Assembly: GCF_014656215.1 (NCBI RefSeq)
Contig: NZ_BNBZ01000032.1
Coordinates: 1 to 64,000, forward strand
Length of the DNA: 64,000 nucleotides
Source of the DNA: Streptomyces zaomyceticus
GTDB lineage: Bacteria; Actinomycetota; Actinomycetes; Streptomycetales; Streptomycetaceae
Direction of reading: 5' to 3'
Positions 33,250 to 46,447 of the stretch are shown in pieces. A program made the position numbers and the translations under genes. Each line of letters opens with the position of its first letter. The stretch's first letter is position 1. The notes below the pieces were generated by a model. The model was not told the DNA's origin. It saw only the letters and a program-made list of their open reading frames with translations, and ran no database searches.

Positions 33250-34145
33250 CGACCACGACCACACCCCCCACCCGCCGGGCCGCGGCCCCCAGTCACCGGG
33301 CCGTTCCCAACGCCCCGATCCGCGGCCGCCGTTCGCCGCTCGCGTCGGTCGCGCTGCACGTCACCCTGATCGTGGCGTCCGTGATCGCGGTCTTCCCCGT
33401 GCTGTGGGTCCTGCTGACCTCGCTCAAGCCGGCGAAGTACGCGATCACCACGGACTTCTTCAAGGAGACGACGCTCGAGAACTACACGAACCTGCTGAAC
33501 GACACCCCGTTCCTCACCTGGTTCGCCAACTCGCTGCTCGTCGCCGGTCTCACCACCGTCATCGGCGTCTTCATCTCCGCCACCACGGGCTACGCCGTCA
33601 GCCGCTTCCGCTTCCCCGGCAAGCGCGGGCTGATGTGGACGCTGCTCATCACCCAGATGTTCCCGGTCGCCGTCCTCATCGTGCCGATCTACAACATCAT
33701 GGCGTCGATGGGCCTGCTCAACCAGCCGGTCGGCCTGGTCGTCACCTACCTGACGATCGCCGTCCCGTTCTGCGCCTGGATGATGAAGGGCTTCTTCGAC
33801 ACCATCCCGCGCGAGATCGACGAGTCCGGCTACGTCGACGGCCTCACCCCGTTCGGCACGTTCTGGCGGCTGATCCTGCCGCTCGCCAAGCCGGGCATCG
33901 CCGTCACCGCCTTCTACTCCTTCATCACCGCCTGGGGCGAGGTCGCCTACGCCTCCGCCTTCATGGTCGGCGACGAGAACCTCACGCTGGCCGGCGGACT
34001 GCAGAAGTTCGTCAACCAGTACGGCGCCCAGTGGGGCCCGATGGCCGCGGCCTCCGTGCTCATCGCCGTCCCCGCCGCCCTGGTGTTCCTCTTCGCCCAG
34101 AAGCACCTGGTCACCGGCATGTCCGCCGGTGCCGTCAAGGGCTGA
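33246..34145 (+). CDS. malG: Maltose ABC transporter permease MalG
   Basis: This 299-residue permease has six TM segments (first at about 34-56). The EAA-type loop ESGYVDGLTPFGTFWRLILP (about 194-213) is near the C-terminus. The GTG start overlaps the malF stop, so the two permeases are coupled. No malK-type ATPase follows; in Streptomyces the shared ATPase MsiK, encoded elsewhere, energises this transporter. Confidence 0.93.
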   Translation: MTTTTTPPTRRAAAPSHRAVPNAPIRGRRSPLASVALHVTLIVASVIAVFPVLWVLLTSLKPAKYAITTDFFKETTLENYTNLLNDTPFLTWFANSLLVAGLTTVIGVFISATTGYAVSRFRFPGKRGLMWTLLITQMFPVAVLIVPIYNIMASMGLLNQPVGLVVTYLTIAVPFCAWMMKGFFDTIPREIDESGYVDGLTPFGTFWRLILPLAKPGIAVTAFYSFITAWGEVAYASAFMVGDENLTLAGGLQKFVNQYGAQWGPMAAASVLIAVPAALVFLFAQKHLVTGMSAGAVKG

Positions 34146-34207
34146 CGGCGCTGAGCGCCCCTTCTGTACGCACCCCTGTACGCACCTCCTTACCTCCCAG
34201 GGAAGAC

Positions 34208-35881
34208 ATGACCCAGCATCTCGCCACCCCGGCCGACGCCCCGACCACCGGCACGCACACGGGCTGGTGGAGAGACGCGGTGATCTACCAGGTCTACCCG
34301 CGCAGCTTCGCCGACGGAAACGGCGACGGCATGGGCGACCTGGAGGGCATCCGCAGCCGGCTGCCGTACCTCAAGGACCTCGGCGTCGACGCCGTCTGGC
34401 TCTCCCCGTTCTACGCCTCGCCGCAGGCCGACGCCGGCTACGACGTCGCCGACTACCGGGCCATCGACCCCATGTTCGGCTCGCTCCTCGACGCCGACGC
34501 CGTGATCCGCGACGCCCACGCACTGGGCCTGCGCATCATCGTCGACCTGGTCCCCAACCACTCCTCCGACCAGCACGAGTGGTTCCAGCGCGCGCTGCGC
34601 GAGGGCCCCGGGTCCGTCCTGCGCGAGCGCTACCACTTCCGCCCTGGCAAGGGCGAGAACGGCGAACTGCCGCCCAACGACTGGGAGTCCATCTTCGGTG
34701 GCCCGGCCTGGACCCGTACCGAGAACCCGGACGGCACCCCCGGCGACTGGTACCTCCACCTCTTCGCCCCGGAGCAGCCCGACTTCAACTGGGAGCACCC
34801 CGCCGTACGCGACGAGTTCCGCTCGATCCTGCGCTTCTGGCTCGACATGGGCGTCGACGGCTTCCGTGTCGACGTCGCCCACGGCCTGGTCAAGGCCGAG
34901 GGCCTGCCCGACCTCGGCGCCCACGACCAGCTGAAGCTGCTCGGCAACGACGTCATGCCCTTCTTCGACCAGGACGGCGTCCACGAGATCTACCGCTCCT
35001 GGCGGCAGGTGCTCTCCGAGTACGACGGGGAGCGCGTCCTCGTCGCCGAGGCCTGGACCCCGACCGTCGACCGCACCGCGAACTACGTGCGCCCCGACGA
35101 GATGCACCAGGCCTTCAACTTCCAGTACCTGGGCACCCACTGGGACGCCGCCGAGCTGCGCCGCGTGATCGACGACTCGCTGGAGGCGATGCGCCCGGTC
35201 GGCGCCCCCACCACCTGGGTGCTCTCCAACCACGACGTCACCCGGCACTCCACCCGCTTCGCCAACCCGGCGGGCCTCGGCACCCAGCTCCGCGAGGCCG
35301 GCGACCGCGAACTCGGCCTGCGCCGGGCCCGCGCCGCGACCCTGCTGATGCTGGCGCTGCCCGGCTCGGCCTACGTCTACCAGGGCGAGGAGCTCGGCCT
35401 GCCCGACGTCACCGACCTGCCCGACGAGGTCCGTCAGGACCCGTCGTTCTGGCGGGCCAGCGGCCAGGACGGCTTCCGCGACGGCTGCCGGGTGCCGATC
35501 CCGTGGACCGTCGAGGGCGGTTCGTACGGCTTCGGCGACGGCGGCTCCTGGCTGCCGCAGCCCACCACCTGGGGAGGCCTGAGCGTCGAGGCGCAGACCG
35601 GCGACCCCGGCTCCACCCTGGAGCTGTACCGCAGCGCGCTCGCCGTGCGCCGCGAGCAGCCCGGACTCGGTGCGGGCGAGGCCGTCGAGTGGCTGGAGGC
35701 ACCCGAGGGTGTGCTCTCCTTCCGCCGTGACGGCTTCGCCTGCATCGCCAACACCACCGGCCGGGCCATCACCGTCCCGCTGCCCGGCCGGTTCCTTCTC
35801 TCCAACGAGGAGATCCGGATCGCCGAAGGCGAGGGCACCGCGGTGCTGCCCGCCGACACCACCGTCTGGTGGGCGGTGTGA
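34208..35881 (+). CDS. aglA: Alpha-glucosidase, GH13 family
   Basis: This 557-residue cytoplasmic enzyme with no signal peptide hydrolyses imported maltose and maltodextrins to glucose. GH13 elements in order: WWRDAVIYQVYPRSFADGNGDGMGD, DLVPNHSS, DGFRVDVAHG with nucleophile Asp222, LVAEAW with acid/base Glu281, and LSNHDVTRHS with Asp343. AGGGAAG lies 3 nt before the ATG. It sits 62 nt after malG in the same orientation, forming malEFG-aglA. The stop overlaps the start of a second LacI regulator. Confidence 0.93.
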   Translation: MTQHLATPADAPTTGTHTGWWRDAVIYQVYPRSFADGNGDGMGDLEGIRSRLPYLKDLGVDAVWLSPFYASPQADAGYDVADYRAIDPMFGSLLDADAVIRDAHALGLRIIVDLVPNHSSDQHEWFQRALREGPGSVLRERYHFRPGKGENGELPPNDWESIFGGPAWTRTENPDGTPGDWYLHLFAPEQPDFNWEHPAVRDEFRSILRFWLDMGVDGFRVDVAHGLVKAEGLPDLGAHDQLKLLGNDVMPFFDQDGVHEIYRSWRQVLSEYDGERVLVAEAWTPTVDRTANYVRPDEMHQAFNFQYLGTHWDAAELRRVIDDSLEAMRPVGAPTTWVLSNHDVTRHSTRFANPAGLGTQLREAGDRELGLRRARAATLLMLALPGSAYVYQGEELGLPDVTDLPDEVRQDPSFWRASGQDGFRDGCRVPIPWTVEGGSYGFGDGGSWLPQPTTWGGLSVEAQTGDPGSTLELYRSALAVRREQPGLGAGEAVEWLEAPEGVLSFRRDGFACIANTTGRAITVPLPGRFLLSNEEIRIAEGEGTAVLPADTTVWWAV

Positions 35882-36954
35882 CGATCCCCCTGCCGCGGGG
35901 CGCCGGGAACGGCGCCCCGCGGCTCGCGGACATCGCGGCCCAGTCCGGGGTCAGTGAGGCCACCGTCAGCCGGGTCCTCAACGGCAAGGCGGGGGTGGCC
36001 GGCGCGACCCGGCACAAGGTGCTCGCGGCGCTCGACGTGCTCGGCTACGAGCGTCCCGTACGCCTGAAACGGCGCAGCGCGGGGCTCGTCGGGCTCGTCG
36101 TGCCCGAGCTGACCAACCCGATCTTCCCGGCCTTCGCGCAGGTCGTCGAACAGGTCCTCGCCGGGCACGGATACACCCCGGTGCTCTGCACCCAGATGCC
36201 CGGCGGCGCCACCGAGGACGAGCTCGTCGAGCAGCTCGTCGAGCGCGGGGTGGCCGGCATCGTCTTCCTCTCCGGCCTGCACGCGGACGCCTCCGCCGAC
36301 CCGGCCCGCTACGCCCGGCTGACCGGCCGGGGCGTGCCGTACGTCCTCATCAACGGCTACAACGAGCACATCGACGCCAACTTCGTCTCCCCGGACGACC
36401 GCGCCGCGGCCAGGATGGCCGTACGGCACCTGGTCGAGCTCGGTCACGAGCGGATCGGCCTCGCCATCGGCCCCACCCGTTACGTGCCCTCGCGCCGCAA
36501 GGCGGAGGGCTTCACCGCCGAGCTGTACGAGCTCCTCGGTGTCGAGCGGGCGGACGCCGAACGGTTCATCAGGCCCACGCTCTTCGGCGTCGAGGGCGGC
36601 CACGCGGCCGCCGACATCCTGCTGCGCGAGGGCTGCACGGGCATCGTCTGCGGCTCGGACCTGATGGCGCTCGGCGTGATCCGTGCCGTCCGGGCCCGTG
36701 GCCTGGACGTGCCCGGGGACGTCTCCGTCGTCGGCTTCGACGACTCCCCGCTGATCGCCTTCACCAGCCCGCCGCTGTCCACCGTGCGCCAGCCCGTGCA
36801 GGCCATGGCGACGGCGGCGGTCGGCGCGCTCCTGGAGGAGATCGAGGGCAATCCCGTGCAGCGCACGGAGTTCGTCTTCCAGCCGGAGCTGGTGGTGCGC
36901 GGTTCCACGGCGCAGCCGCCGGTCCGGGCCCTGGGGCCGCAAGTCCTTTCGTAA
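35878..36954 (+). CDS. Second LacI-family regulator, paralogue of MalR
   Basis: This 358-residue LacI regulator has the HTH RLADIAAQSGVSEATVSRVL at residues 17-36, preceded by a short Pro/Gly-rich extension, and a C-terminal sugar-binding core. It aligns closely with malR, sharing the full recognition stretch, YERPVRLKRRSAGLVGL, the TEDELVEQLVERGVAGI region, FVSPDDRAA and FDDSPLIAF. The GTG at 35878 overlaps the aglA TGA (GTGA), so it is the last gene of the malEFG-aglA unit and rises when that operon is induced. It sits directly before the amylase operator and is a candidate second repressor of the same regulon. Confidence 0.87.
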   Translation: MTIPLPRGAGNGAPRLADIAAQSGVSEATVSRVLNGKAGVAGATRHKVLAALDVLGYERPVRLKRRSAGLVGLVVPELTNPIFPAFAQVVEQVLAGHGYTPVLCTQMPGGATEDELVEQLVERGVAGIVFLSGLHADASADPARYARLTGRGVPYVLINGYNEHIDANFVSPDDRAAARMAVRHLVELGHERIGLAIGPTRYVPSRRKAEGFTAELYELLGVERADAERFIRPTLFGVEGGHAAADILLREGCTGIVCGSDLMALGVIRAVRARGLDVPGDVSVVGFDDSPLIAFTSPPLSTVRQPVQAMATAAVGALLEEIEGNPVQRTEFVFQPELVVRGSTAQPPVRALGPQVLS

Positions 36955-36980
36955 CAACTCGCGTTGCGGTGTCCGGAGGG

Positions 36981-37009
36981 TTGACCGGGCGTCGGGGCAC
37001 TCGTACGGT
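36981..37009 (+). promoter_or_regulatory. Candidate promoter of the amylase gene
   Basis: TTGACC (36981-36986) and TACGGT (37004-37009) are separated by 17 bp, a good match to the vegetative sigma consensus. The expected start point would be about 37016, just before the operator-like palindrome. Confidence 0.65.
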
Positions 37010-37023
37010 CACGGCTGAAAACA

Positions 37024-37044
37024 GTTGCTGAAGTTTTCGGCAAC
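37024..37044. promoter_or_regulatory. Candidate MalR-type operator of the amylase gene
   Basis: GTTGC (37024-37028) and GCAAC (37040-37044) flank an 11-bp centre TGAAGTTTTCG. The geometry matches the site before malE. It lies just downstream of the proposed transcription start, where a bound repressor would block elongation or initiation. Confidence 0.65.
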
Positions 37045-37077
37045 TTCTTGCGACAGTGAAGTCAGCAGGAGGAATTC

Positions 37078-38811
37078 ATGGCCAGAAAAACCGTGGCCGC
37101 TGCACTCGCCCTCGTGGCGGGAGCCGCCGCTGTGGCCGTCACGGGAAACGCCCCGGCGCAGGCCGCCCCGCCCGGCGAGAAGGACGTCACCGCGGTGATG
37201 TTCGAGTGGAACTTCGCCTCGGTCGCCCGGGAATGCACCGACCGCCTCGGTCCCGCCGGATACGGATACGTCCAGGTCTCCCCGCCCCAGGAACACCTCC
37301 AGGGCGGCCAGTGGTGGACCTCGTACCAGCCCGTCAGCTACAAGATCGCCGGACGCCTCGGTGACCGCACCGCCTTCAAGAACATGATCGACACCTGTCA
37401 CGCGGCCGGCGTCAAGGTCGTCGCCGACTCCGTCATCAACCACATGGCGAACGGCTCCGGTACGGGAACGGGCGGGACCCCGTTCTCCAAGTACGACTAC
37501 CCGGGCCTGTACTCCGGCGCCGACATGGACGACTGCCGCGCGACGATCTCCAACTACCAGGACCGGGGCAACGTCCAGAACTGCGAACTGGTCCAGCTCC
37601 CCGACCTCGACACCGGCGAGGAGTACGTCCGCGGGAAGATAGCCGGCTACCTCAACGACCTGCTCTCCCTCGGCGTCGACGGCTTCCGTGTCGACGCCGC
37701 CAAGCACATGCCGGCCGCCGACCTCGCCAACATCAAGTCGCGGCTCACCAACCCGGGCGTGTACTGGAAGCTGGAGGCCATCCACGGCGCCGGCGAGGCC
37801 GTCTCCCCGAGCGAGTACCTCGGCAGCGGGGACGTCCAGGAGTTCCGCTACGCCCGCGACCTCAAGCGCGTCCTGCAGAACGAGAAGCTCGCCCACCTCA
37901 AGAACTTCGGCGAGGCCTGGGGCTACATGCCCTCCGGCCAGTCCGGCGTCTTCGTCGACAACCACGACACCGAGCGCGGCGGCGACACCCTCTCCTACAA
38001 GGACGGCGCGAACTACACCCTCGCCTCCGTCTTCGCGCTCGCCTGGCCCTACGGCGCCCCGGACGTCCACTCCGGCTACGAGTGGACCGACAAGGACGCG
38101 GGACCGCCCAACGGCGGCCAGGTGAACGCCTGTTACACCGACGGCTGGAAGTGCCAGCACGCCTGGCGCGAGATCTCCTCCATGGTCGCCTTCCGCAACA
38201 CCGCGCGCGGCCAGGCCGTCACCGGCTGGTGGGACAACGGCAACAACGCGATCGCGTTCGGCCGCGGCTCCAAGGCGTACGTGGCCATCAACCACGAGTC
38301 CTCGGCGCTCACCCGCACCTTCCAGACCTCCCTGCCCGGCGGCGCCTACTGCGACGTCCAGTCGAACACCGCCGTGACGGTGAACTCGTCCGGCCAGTTC
38401 ACCGCCACCCTCGGCGCCAACACCGCCGTGGCCCTGCACGTGAACGCGACGAACTGCGGTGGCGGCACCACCCCGACCACACCGCCGACGACGACCCCGC
38501 CGACCACGCCGCCCGCCACCGCGGGCGCCTCCTTCAACGCCACCGCCACCACCGTGGTCGGCCAGAACATCTACGTCACCGGCAACCGCGCCGAGCTCGG
38601 CAACTGGTCCCCGGCCGCCGCCCTGAAGCTCGACCCGGCCACGTACCCCGTCTGGAAGCTCACCGTCGGCCTGCCCGCCGGAACGGCCTTCGAGTACAAG
38701 TACATCCGCAAGGACGCCGCCGGAAACGTCACCTGGGAGTCCGGCGCCAACCGCACCGCGACCGTCCCCGCCTCCGGACAGATCGTCCTGAACGACACCT
38801 TCCGCAGCTGA
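37078..38811 (+). CDS. aml: Secreted alpha-amylase with starch-binding domain
   Basis: This 577-residue GH13 enzyme hydrolyses alpha-1,4 bonds of starch outside the cell. It has a signal peptide (residues 1-30, AQAA cleavage region), then a catalytic domain with nucleophile Asp206 (DGFRVDAAKHM), acid/base Glu233 (YWKLEAIH) and Asp297 (VDNHDTER). This is the animal-type/Streptomyces amylase pattern with a GFRVDAAKH chloride-site-like context. A Thr/Pro linker (TTPTTPPTTTPP) leads to a CBM20-like domain (about 482-577: VVGQNIYVTGNRAELGNWSP). A canonical AGGAGGAATTC precedes the ATG. It is monocistronic, with its own promoter, operator and terminator. Confidence 0.94.
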   Translation: MARKTVAAALALVAGAAAVAVTGNAPAQAAPPGEKDVTAVMFEWNFASVARECTDRLGPAGYGYVQVSPPQEHLQGGQWWTSYQPVSYKIAGRLGDRTAFKNMIDTCHAAGVKVVADSVINHMANGSGTGTGGTPFSKYDYPGLYSGADMDDCRATISNYQDRGNVQNCELVQLPDLDTGEEYVRGKIAGYLNDLLSLGVDGFRVDAAKHMPAADLANIKSRLTNPGVYWKLEAIHGAGEAVSPSEYLGSGDVQEFRYARDLKRVLQNEKLAHLKNFGEAWGYMPSGQSGVFVDNHDTERGGDTLSYKDGANYTLASVFALAWPYGAPDVHSGYEWTDKDAGPPNGGQVNACYTDGWKCQHAWREISSMVAFRNTARGQAVTGWWDNGNNAIAFGRGSKAYVAINHESSALTRTFQTSLPGGAYCDVQSNTAVTVNSSGQFTATLGANTAVALHVNATNCGGGTTPTTPPTTTPPTTPPATAGASFNATATTVVGQNIYVTGNRAELGNWSPAAALKLDPATYPVWKLTVGLPAGTAFEYKYIRKDAAGNVTWESGANRTATVPASGQIVLNDTFRS

Positions 38812-38826
38812 CCCTCCCTCTCCACC

Positions 38827-38857
38827 AGGGCCGCCCCCCCCCACATGGGGCGGCCCT
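38827..38857 (+). terminator. Stem-loop between amylase and pullulanase genes
   Basis: A perfect 11-bp stem (38827-38837 with 38847-38857) with a 9-nt C-rich loop lies 15 nt after the amylase stop and 40 nt before the pullulanase start. Some read-through to the next gene is possible. Confidence 0.75.
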
Positions 38858-38896
38858 CCCACCCGTACCCCCGTCCCTCCTCCAGGGAGCACCCCC

Positions 38897-44200
<5,304 letters not shown>

Positions 44201-44254
44201 CCGCGAGCCGACCACGAGCCGACCGCCGACCGGCGAGCCGGTCGCGGGCGGACC

Positions 44255-44292
44255 AGGGCCCCGGCGTGACATCCCCGTCACGCCGGGGCCTT
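44255..44292. terminator. Strong bidirectional stem-loop after pulA
   Basis: A perfect 14-bp stem (44257-44270 with 44277-44290), extendable by a G-T and an A-T pair, with a 6-nt loop ATCCCC. It lies between pulA and the convergent GNAT gene. Confidence 0.85.
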
Positions 44293-44303
44293 CGCCATGG
44301 GCG

Positions 44304-44816
44304 TCACGCCAGACGCTTCTCCATCAGCGTCACCGTGTACCGGCGGCCGTCGGGGCCGGCCTTCTCCAGGAGCGGCGCGAGGGCCGTGTACCCGGCGCCC
44401 TCGTAGTACGTCCCCAGGCGCGGATTGAGCGTCTCGCAGTCCAGCCGGGCCAACGTCCGGCCCGAGGCGGCGATCCGCTCCTCCGCGTGCGCGAGCAGCA
44501 CCCGCCCGGCCCCGGCGGGCGCCGCCTCCCGGTCGGTCATCAGCCGGTGCACGTACCCCGCCACCGGCGGCTGCGGCCCCCAGACCTCCCGGTCCTCCCA
44601 CCACAGCTCGTACGCGCCGACGACCCGGTCCCCCTGGGACGCCAGCCACACCTCGCCGTCGGCGACGCGCGCCCGGAAGTGCTCGGCGCCCTTCCCGCCC
44701 GGCTTCCACTGGTCGATCCCGTTCCGCACCATCCAGGCGGCCGCCCCGTCGAACAGTCCCACCAGAAGGTCCAGATCGCCGTCGTCCGCCTGCCGGAAGG
44801 TCACTTGTGTGGTCAT
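44304..44816 (-). CDS. GNAT-family N-acetyltransferase
   Basis: This 170-residue protein has the GNAT fold: FRQADDGDLDLLVGLF at the N-terminus, VAGYVHRLMTDREAAPAGAGRVLLAHAEE containing the acetyl-CoA-binding loop (AGAGRVLL), and ending YYEGAGYTALAPL. The substrate is unknown. The ATG at 44816 starts the recognisable domain; longer starts are possible but lack support. It is alone on this strand between the pulA terminator and a divergent gene 52 nt away. Confidence 0.85.
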   Translation of the reverse strand: MTTQVTFRQADDGDLDLLVGLFDGAAAWMVRNGIDQWKPGGKGAEHFRARVADGEVWLASQGDRVVGAYELWWEDREVWGPQPPVAGYVHRLMTDREAAPAGAGRVLLAHAEERIAASGRTLARLDCETLNPRLGTYYEGAGYTALAPLLEKAGPDGRRYTVTLMEKRLA

Positions 44817-44868
44817 GGCGATCACCGTAAAGGTAGGGCCAGACATCCGTTTCCCCGGGAGTGACCTC

Positions 44869-45201
44869 ATGCCGCAGATCACCGTGGACTACTCCGCGCC
44901 CCTCGACCGGCGCGGCTTCGCGCTCGCCCTGCACCCGCTGGTCGTCGAGGCCGTGAACACCGAGCTGGACGCCTGCAAGACCCGCTTCCGCGAGGTCGAG
45001 GAGACCGTCGTCGGCGACGGCGCCGCCGAGGACGTCCTCGTGCACGTCGAGATCGCCCTGCTCTTCGGCCGCACGGACGACACCAAGGCGCGGCTCTCGA
45101 AGGCCGTCCTCGACCTGCTGCCGAAGTACGTCAAGGCGACCGAGAACGTCCGGCTCTCCGTCGAGGTCCGCGACCTCGAATCGTCCTACCGCAAGCGCTG
45201 A
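44869..45201 (+). CDS. 5-carboxymethyl-2-hydroxymuconate isomerase-like protein (Pro1 tautomerase fold)
   Basis: This 110-residue protein begins Met-Pro (MPQITVDYSAP), so Met removal would expose the catalytic N-terminal Pro used by CHMI/tautomerase-superfamily enzymes. The LLFGRTDDTKARLSKAVLDLL segment and VRLSVEVRDLESSYRKR end match the family. It may isomerise a hydroxymuconate-type keto acid in aromatic degradation, but no such genes are adjacent, so the substrate is open. GGGAGTGA precedes the ATG. Its 3' end overlaps the convergent tetR by 16 bp. Confidence 0.82.
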   Translation: MPQITVDYSAPLDRRGFALALHPLVVEAVNTELDACKTRFREVEETVVGDGAAEDVLVHVEIALLFGRTDDTKARLSKAVLDLLPKYVKATENVRLSVEVRDLESSYRKR

Positions 45202-45920
45202 TCGGGCACGGAGGGCGCCTCGGGGGAGACCGCGGGCACCAGCGCGACGAGCCGGGCCACCAGCTCCCCGAAGGGGCCGTCGGCCGGCTCGTCCGCGAGG
45301 ATGCCGACCAGGATCTCCGCCATGTCCGGGTCGTACGCCGCACTCACCGCGGCGAGCGCCGCGAAGTCGTGCACGAGCTGCAGCTCCAGCTCGGCGCGCG
45401 GCACCCGGCGGCCGTCCAGCCAGATCAGCGCCGTCGACTCGGCGAGCGAGACCCAGGAACGGACGACCAACTCCAGCCGGGCGGACGGCTTGTCGACCCC
45501 CAGATGGGCGAGGATCTGCACGTACGCGGCGAGCCGCACCTCGTCGATCATCGCGTTCGTCGTGGACGAACCCACCGCGGGGCCGCCCCGCATCAGCGCC
45601 GCGAACCCGGGGCCGTGGTCGTCCACGAAGTCGAAGAACCGGCCCATCACCCGCAACAGCCGCGCCCCGAGCGGACCCTGCGGGGGCTCGACGAACCGGG
45701 CCGCGAGCTCGTCGGCGGCCCTCCGCAGCGCGGCCTCGTAGAGGCTCTGCTTGCCGGGGAAGTAGTGGTAGACCAGCGGCCGCGAGATCCCCGCGGCCGC
45801 GGCGATCTCGTCGATGGACACCTCGTCGGGAGAGCGGTGGCTGAAGAGTTCGAGGGCAACCCCGATCAGCTGCTGCTTGCGCTCCTCGACGCCCATCCTG
45901 CGGCGTACCCCGGTCGTCAT
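45186..45920 (-). CDS. TetR-family regulator
   Basis: This 244-residue protein has a HTH (about residues 35-57: VSIDEIAAAAGISRPLVYHYF) and a long helical C-terminal part with WVSLAESTALIWLDGRRV, the pattern of TetR regulators near lipid or oxidative metabolism genes. The divergent membrane-protein gene begins 37 bp away, and a TAAC-N7-GTTA inverted repeat lies in that gap. It may also control the reductase/diiron operon beyond that gene. Confidence 0.87.
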   Translation of the reverse strand: MTTGVRRRMGVEERKQQLIGVALELFSHRSPDEVSIDEIAAAAGISRPLVYHYFPGKQSLYEAALRRAADELAARFVEPPQGPLGARLLRVMGRFFDFVDDHGPGFAALMRGGPAVGSSTTNAMIDEVRLAAYVQILAHLGVDKPSARLELVVRSWVSLAESTALIWLDGRRVPRAELELQLVHDFAALAAVSAAYDPDMAEILVGILADEPADGPFGELVARLVALVPAVSPEAPSVPDQRLR

Positions 45921-45930
45921 ACGAACAGCC

Positions 45931-45945
45931 TAACGGGGTCGGTTA
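45931..45945. promoter_or_regulatory. Candidate TetR operator TAAC-N7-GTTA
   Basis: TAAC (45931-45934) and GTTA (45942-45945) flank 7 bp in the 37-bp gap between the divergent tetR and membrane-protein genes. This symmetry is typical of TetR sites; it is short, so the call is tentative. Confidence 0.45.
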
Positions 45946-45957
45946 CGCTCCTGCTCC

Positions 45958-46443
45958 ATGAGCGCTTCCGACCAGGACACCCAGGCCGCCAAGGCCCCGG
46001 AGGCCCCTGAGGCCCCCGAGGCCGACGAGACCCGCGAAGAGACCTCCGCAGACACCTCCGGCGAGCCCGACGAGGCCGACGAACCCGATGAACTCGACGC
46101 GGACGACAGGGGCGACGGCGACGCGGACGCCGAGGACGACGGGGACGAGGAAGACGCCGAGGACGCCGAGGAGGAGGCGCCCACGGCAGGGCTCACGCCG
46201 AAGCAGGCGCGGCGACTGCGCGTCGCCGCCGCCTCCGTGCTCCTCGTGGCGATGGCCGTCGTCCTGCTGGTCCGCCTCGCGAGCCGGACGTCCGTCCTCG
46301 TCGTCGGCGTGTACGGCCTCGCCATGATCCTCTGCGGGATCGTGATCGAGCTCTCCCGCAACGGCCGTACCCGGCTCGGCACCTGGCTCCTGGTGAGCGG
46401 TCTCCTCGCCGCGCTCGCCCTGGACTGGCTGGTCCTGCCGTAG
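45958..46443 (+). CDS. Membrane protein with acidic N-terminal domain (hypothetical)
   Basis: This 161-residue protein has a highly acidic, Asp/Glu/Ala-rich disordered N-terminus (residues 1-78), then a basic spot (PKQARRLRV) and three TM helices (about 88-103, 108-125 and 138-158). No family is recognised; small acidic-tailed three-helix proteins of this kind are widespread in Streptomyces. It is divergent from a TetR gene and convergent with the reductase gene, 4 nt apart. Confidence 0.75.
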   Translation: MSASDQDTQAAKAPEAPEAPEADETREETSADTSGEPDEADEPDELDADDRGDGDADAEDDGDEEDAEDAEEEAPTAGLTPKQARRLRVAAASVLLVAMAVVLLVRLASRTSVLVVGVYGLAMILCGIVIELSRNGRTRLGTWLLVSGLLAALALDWLVLP

Positions 46444-46447
46444 GGGG

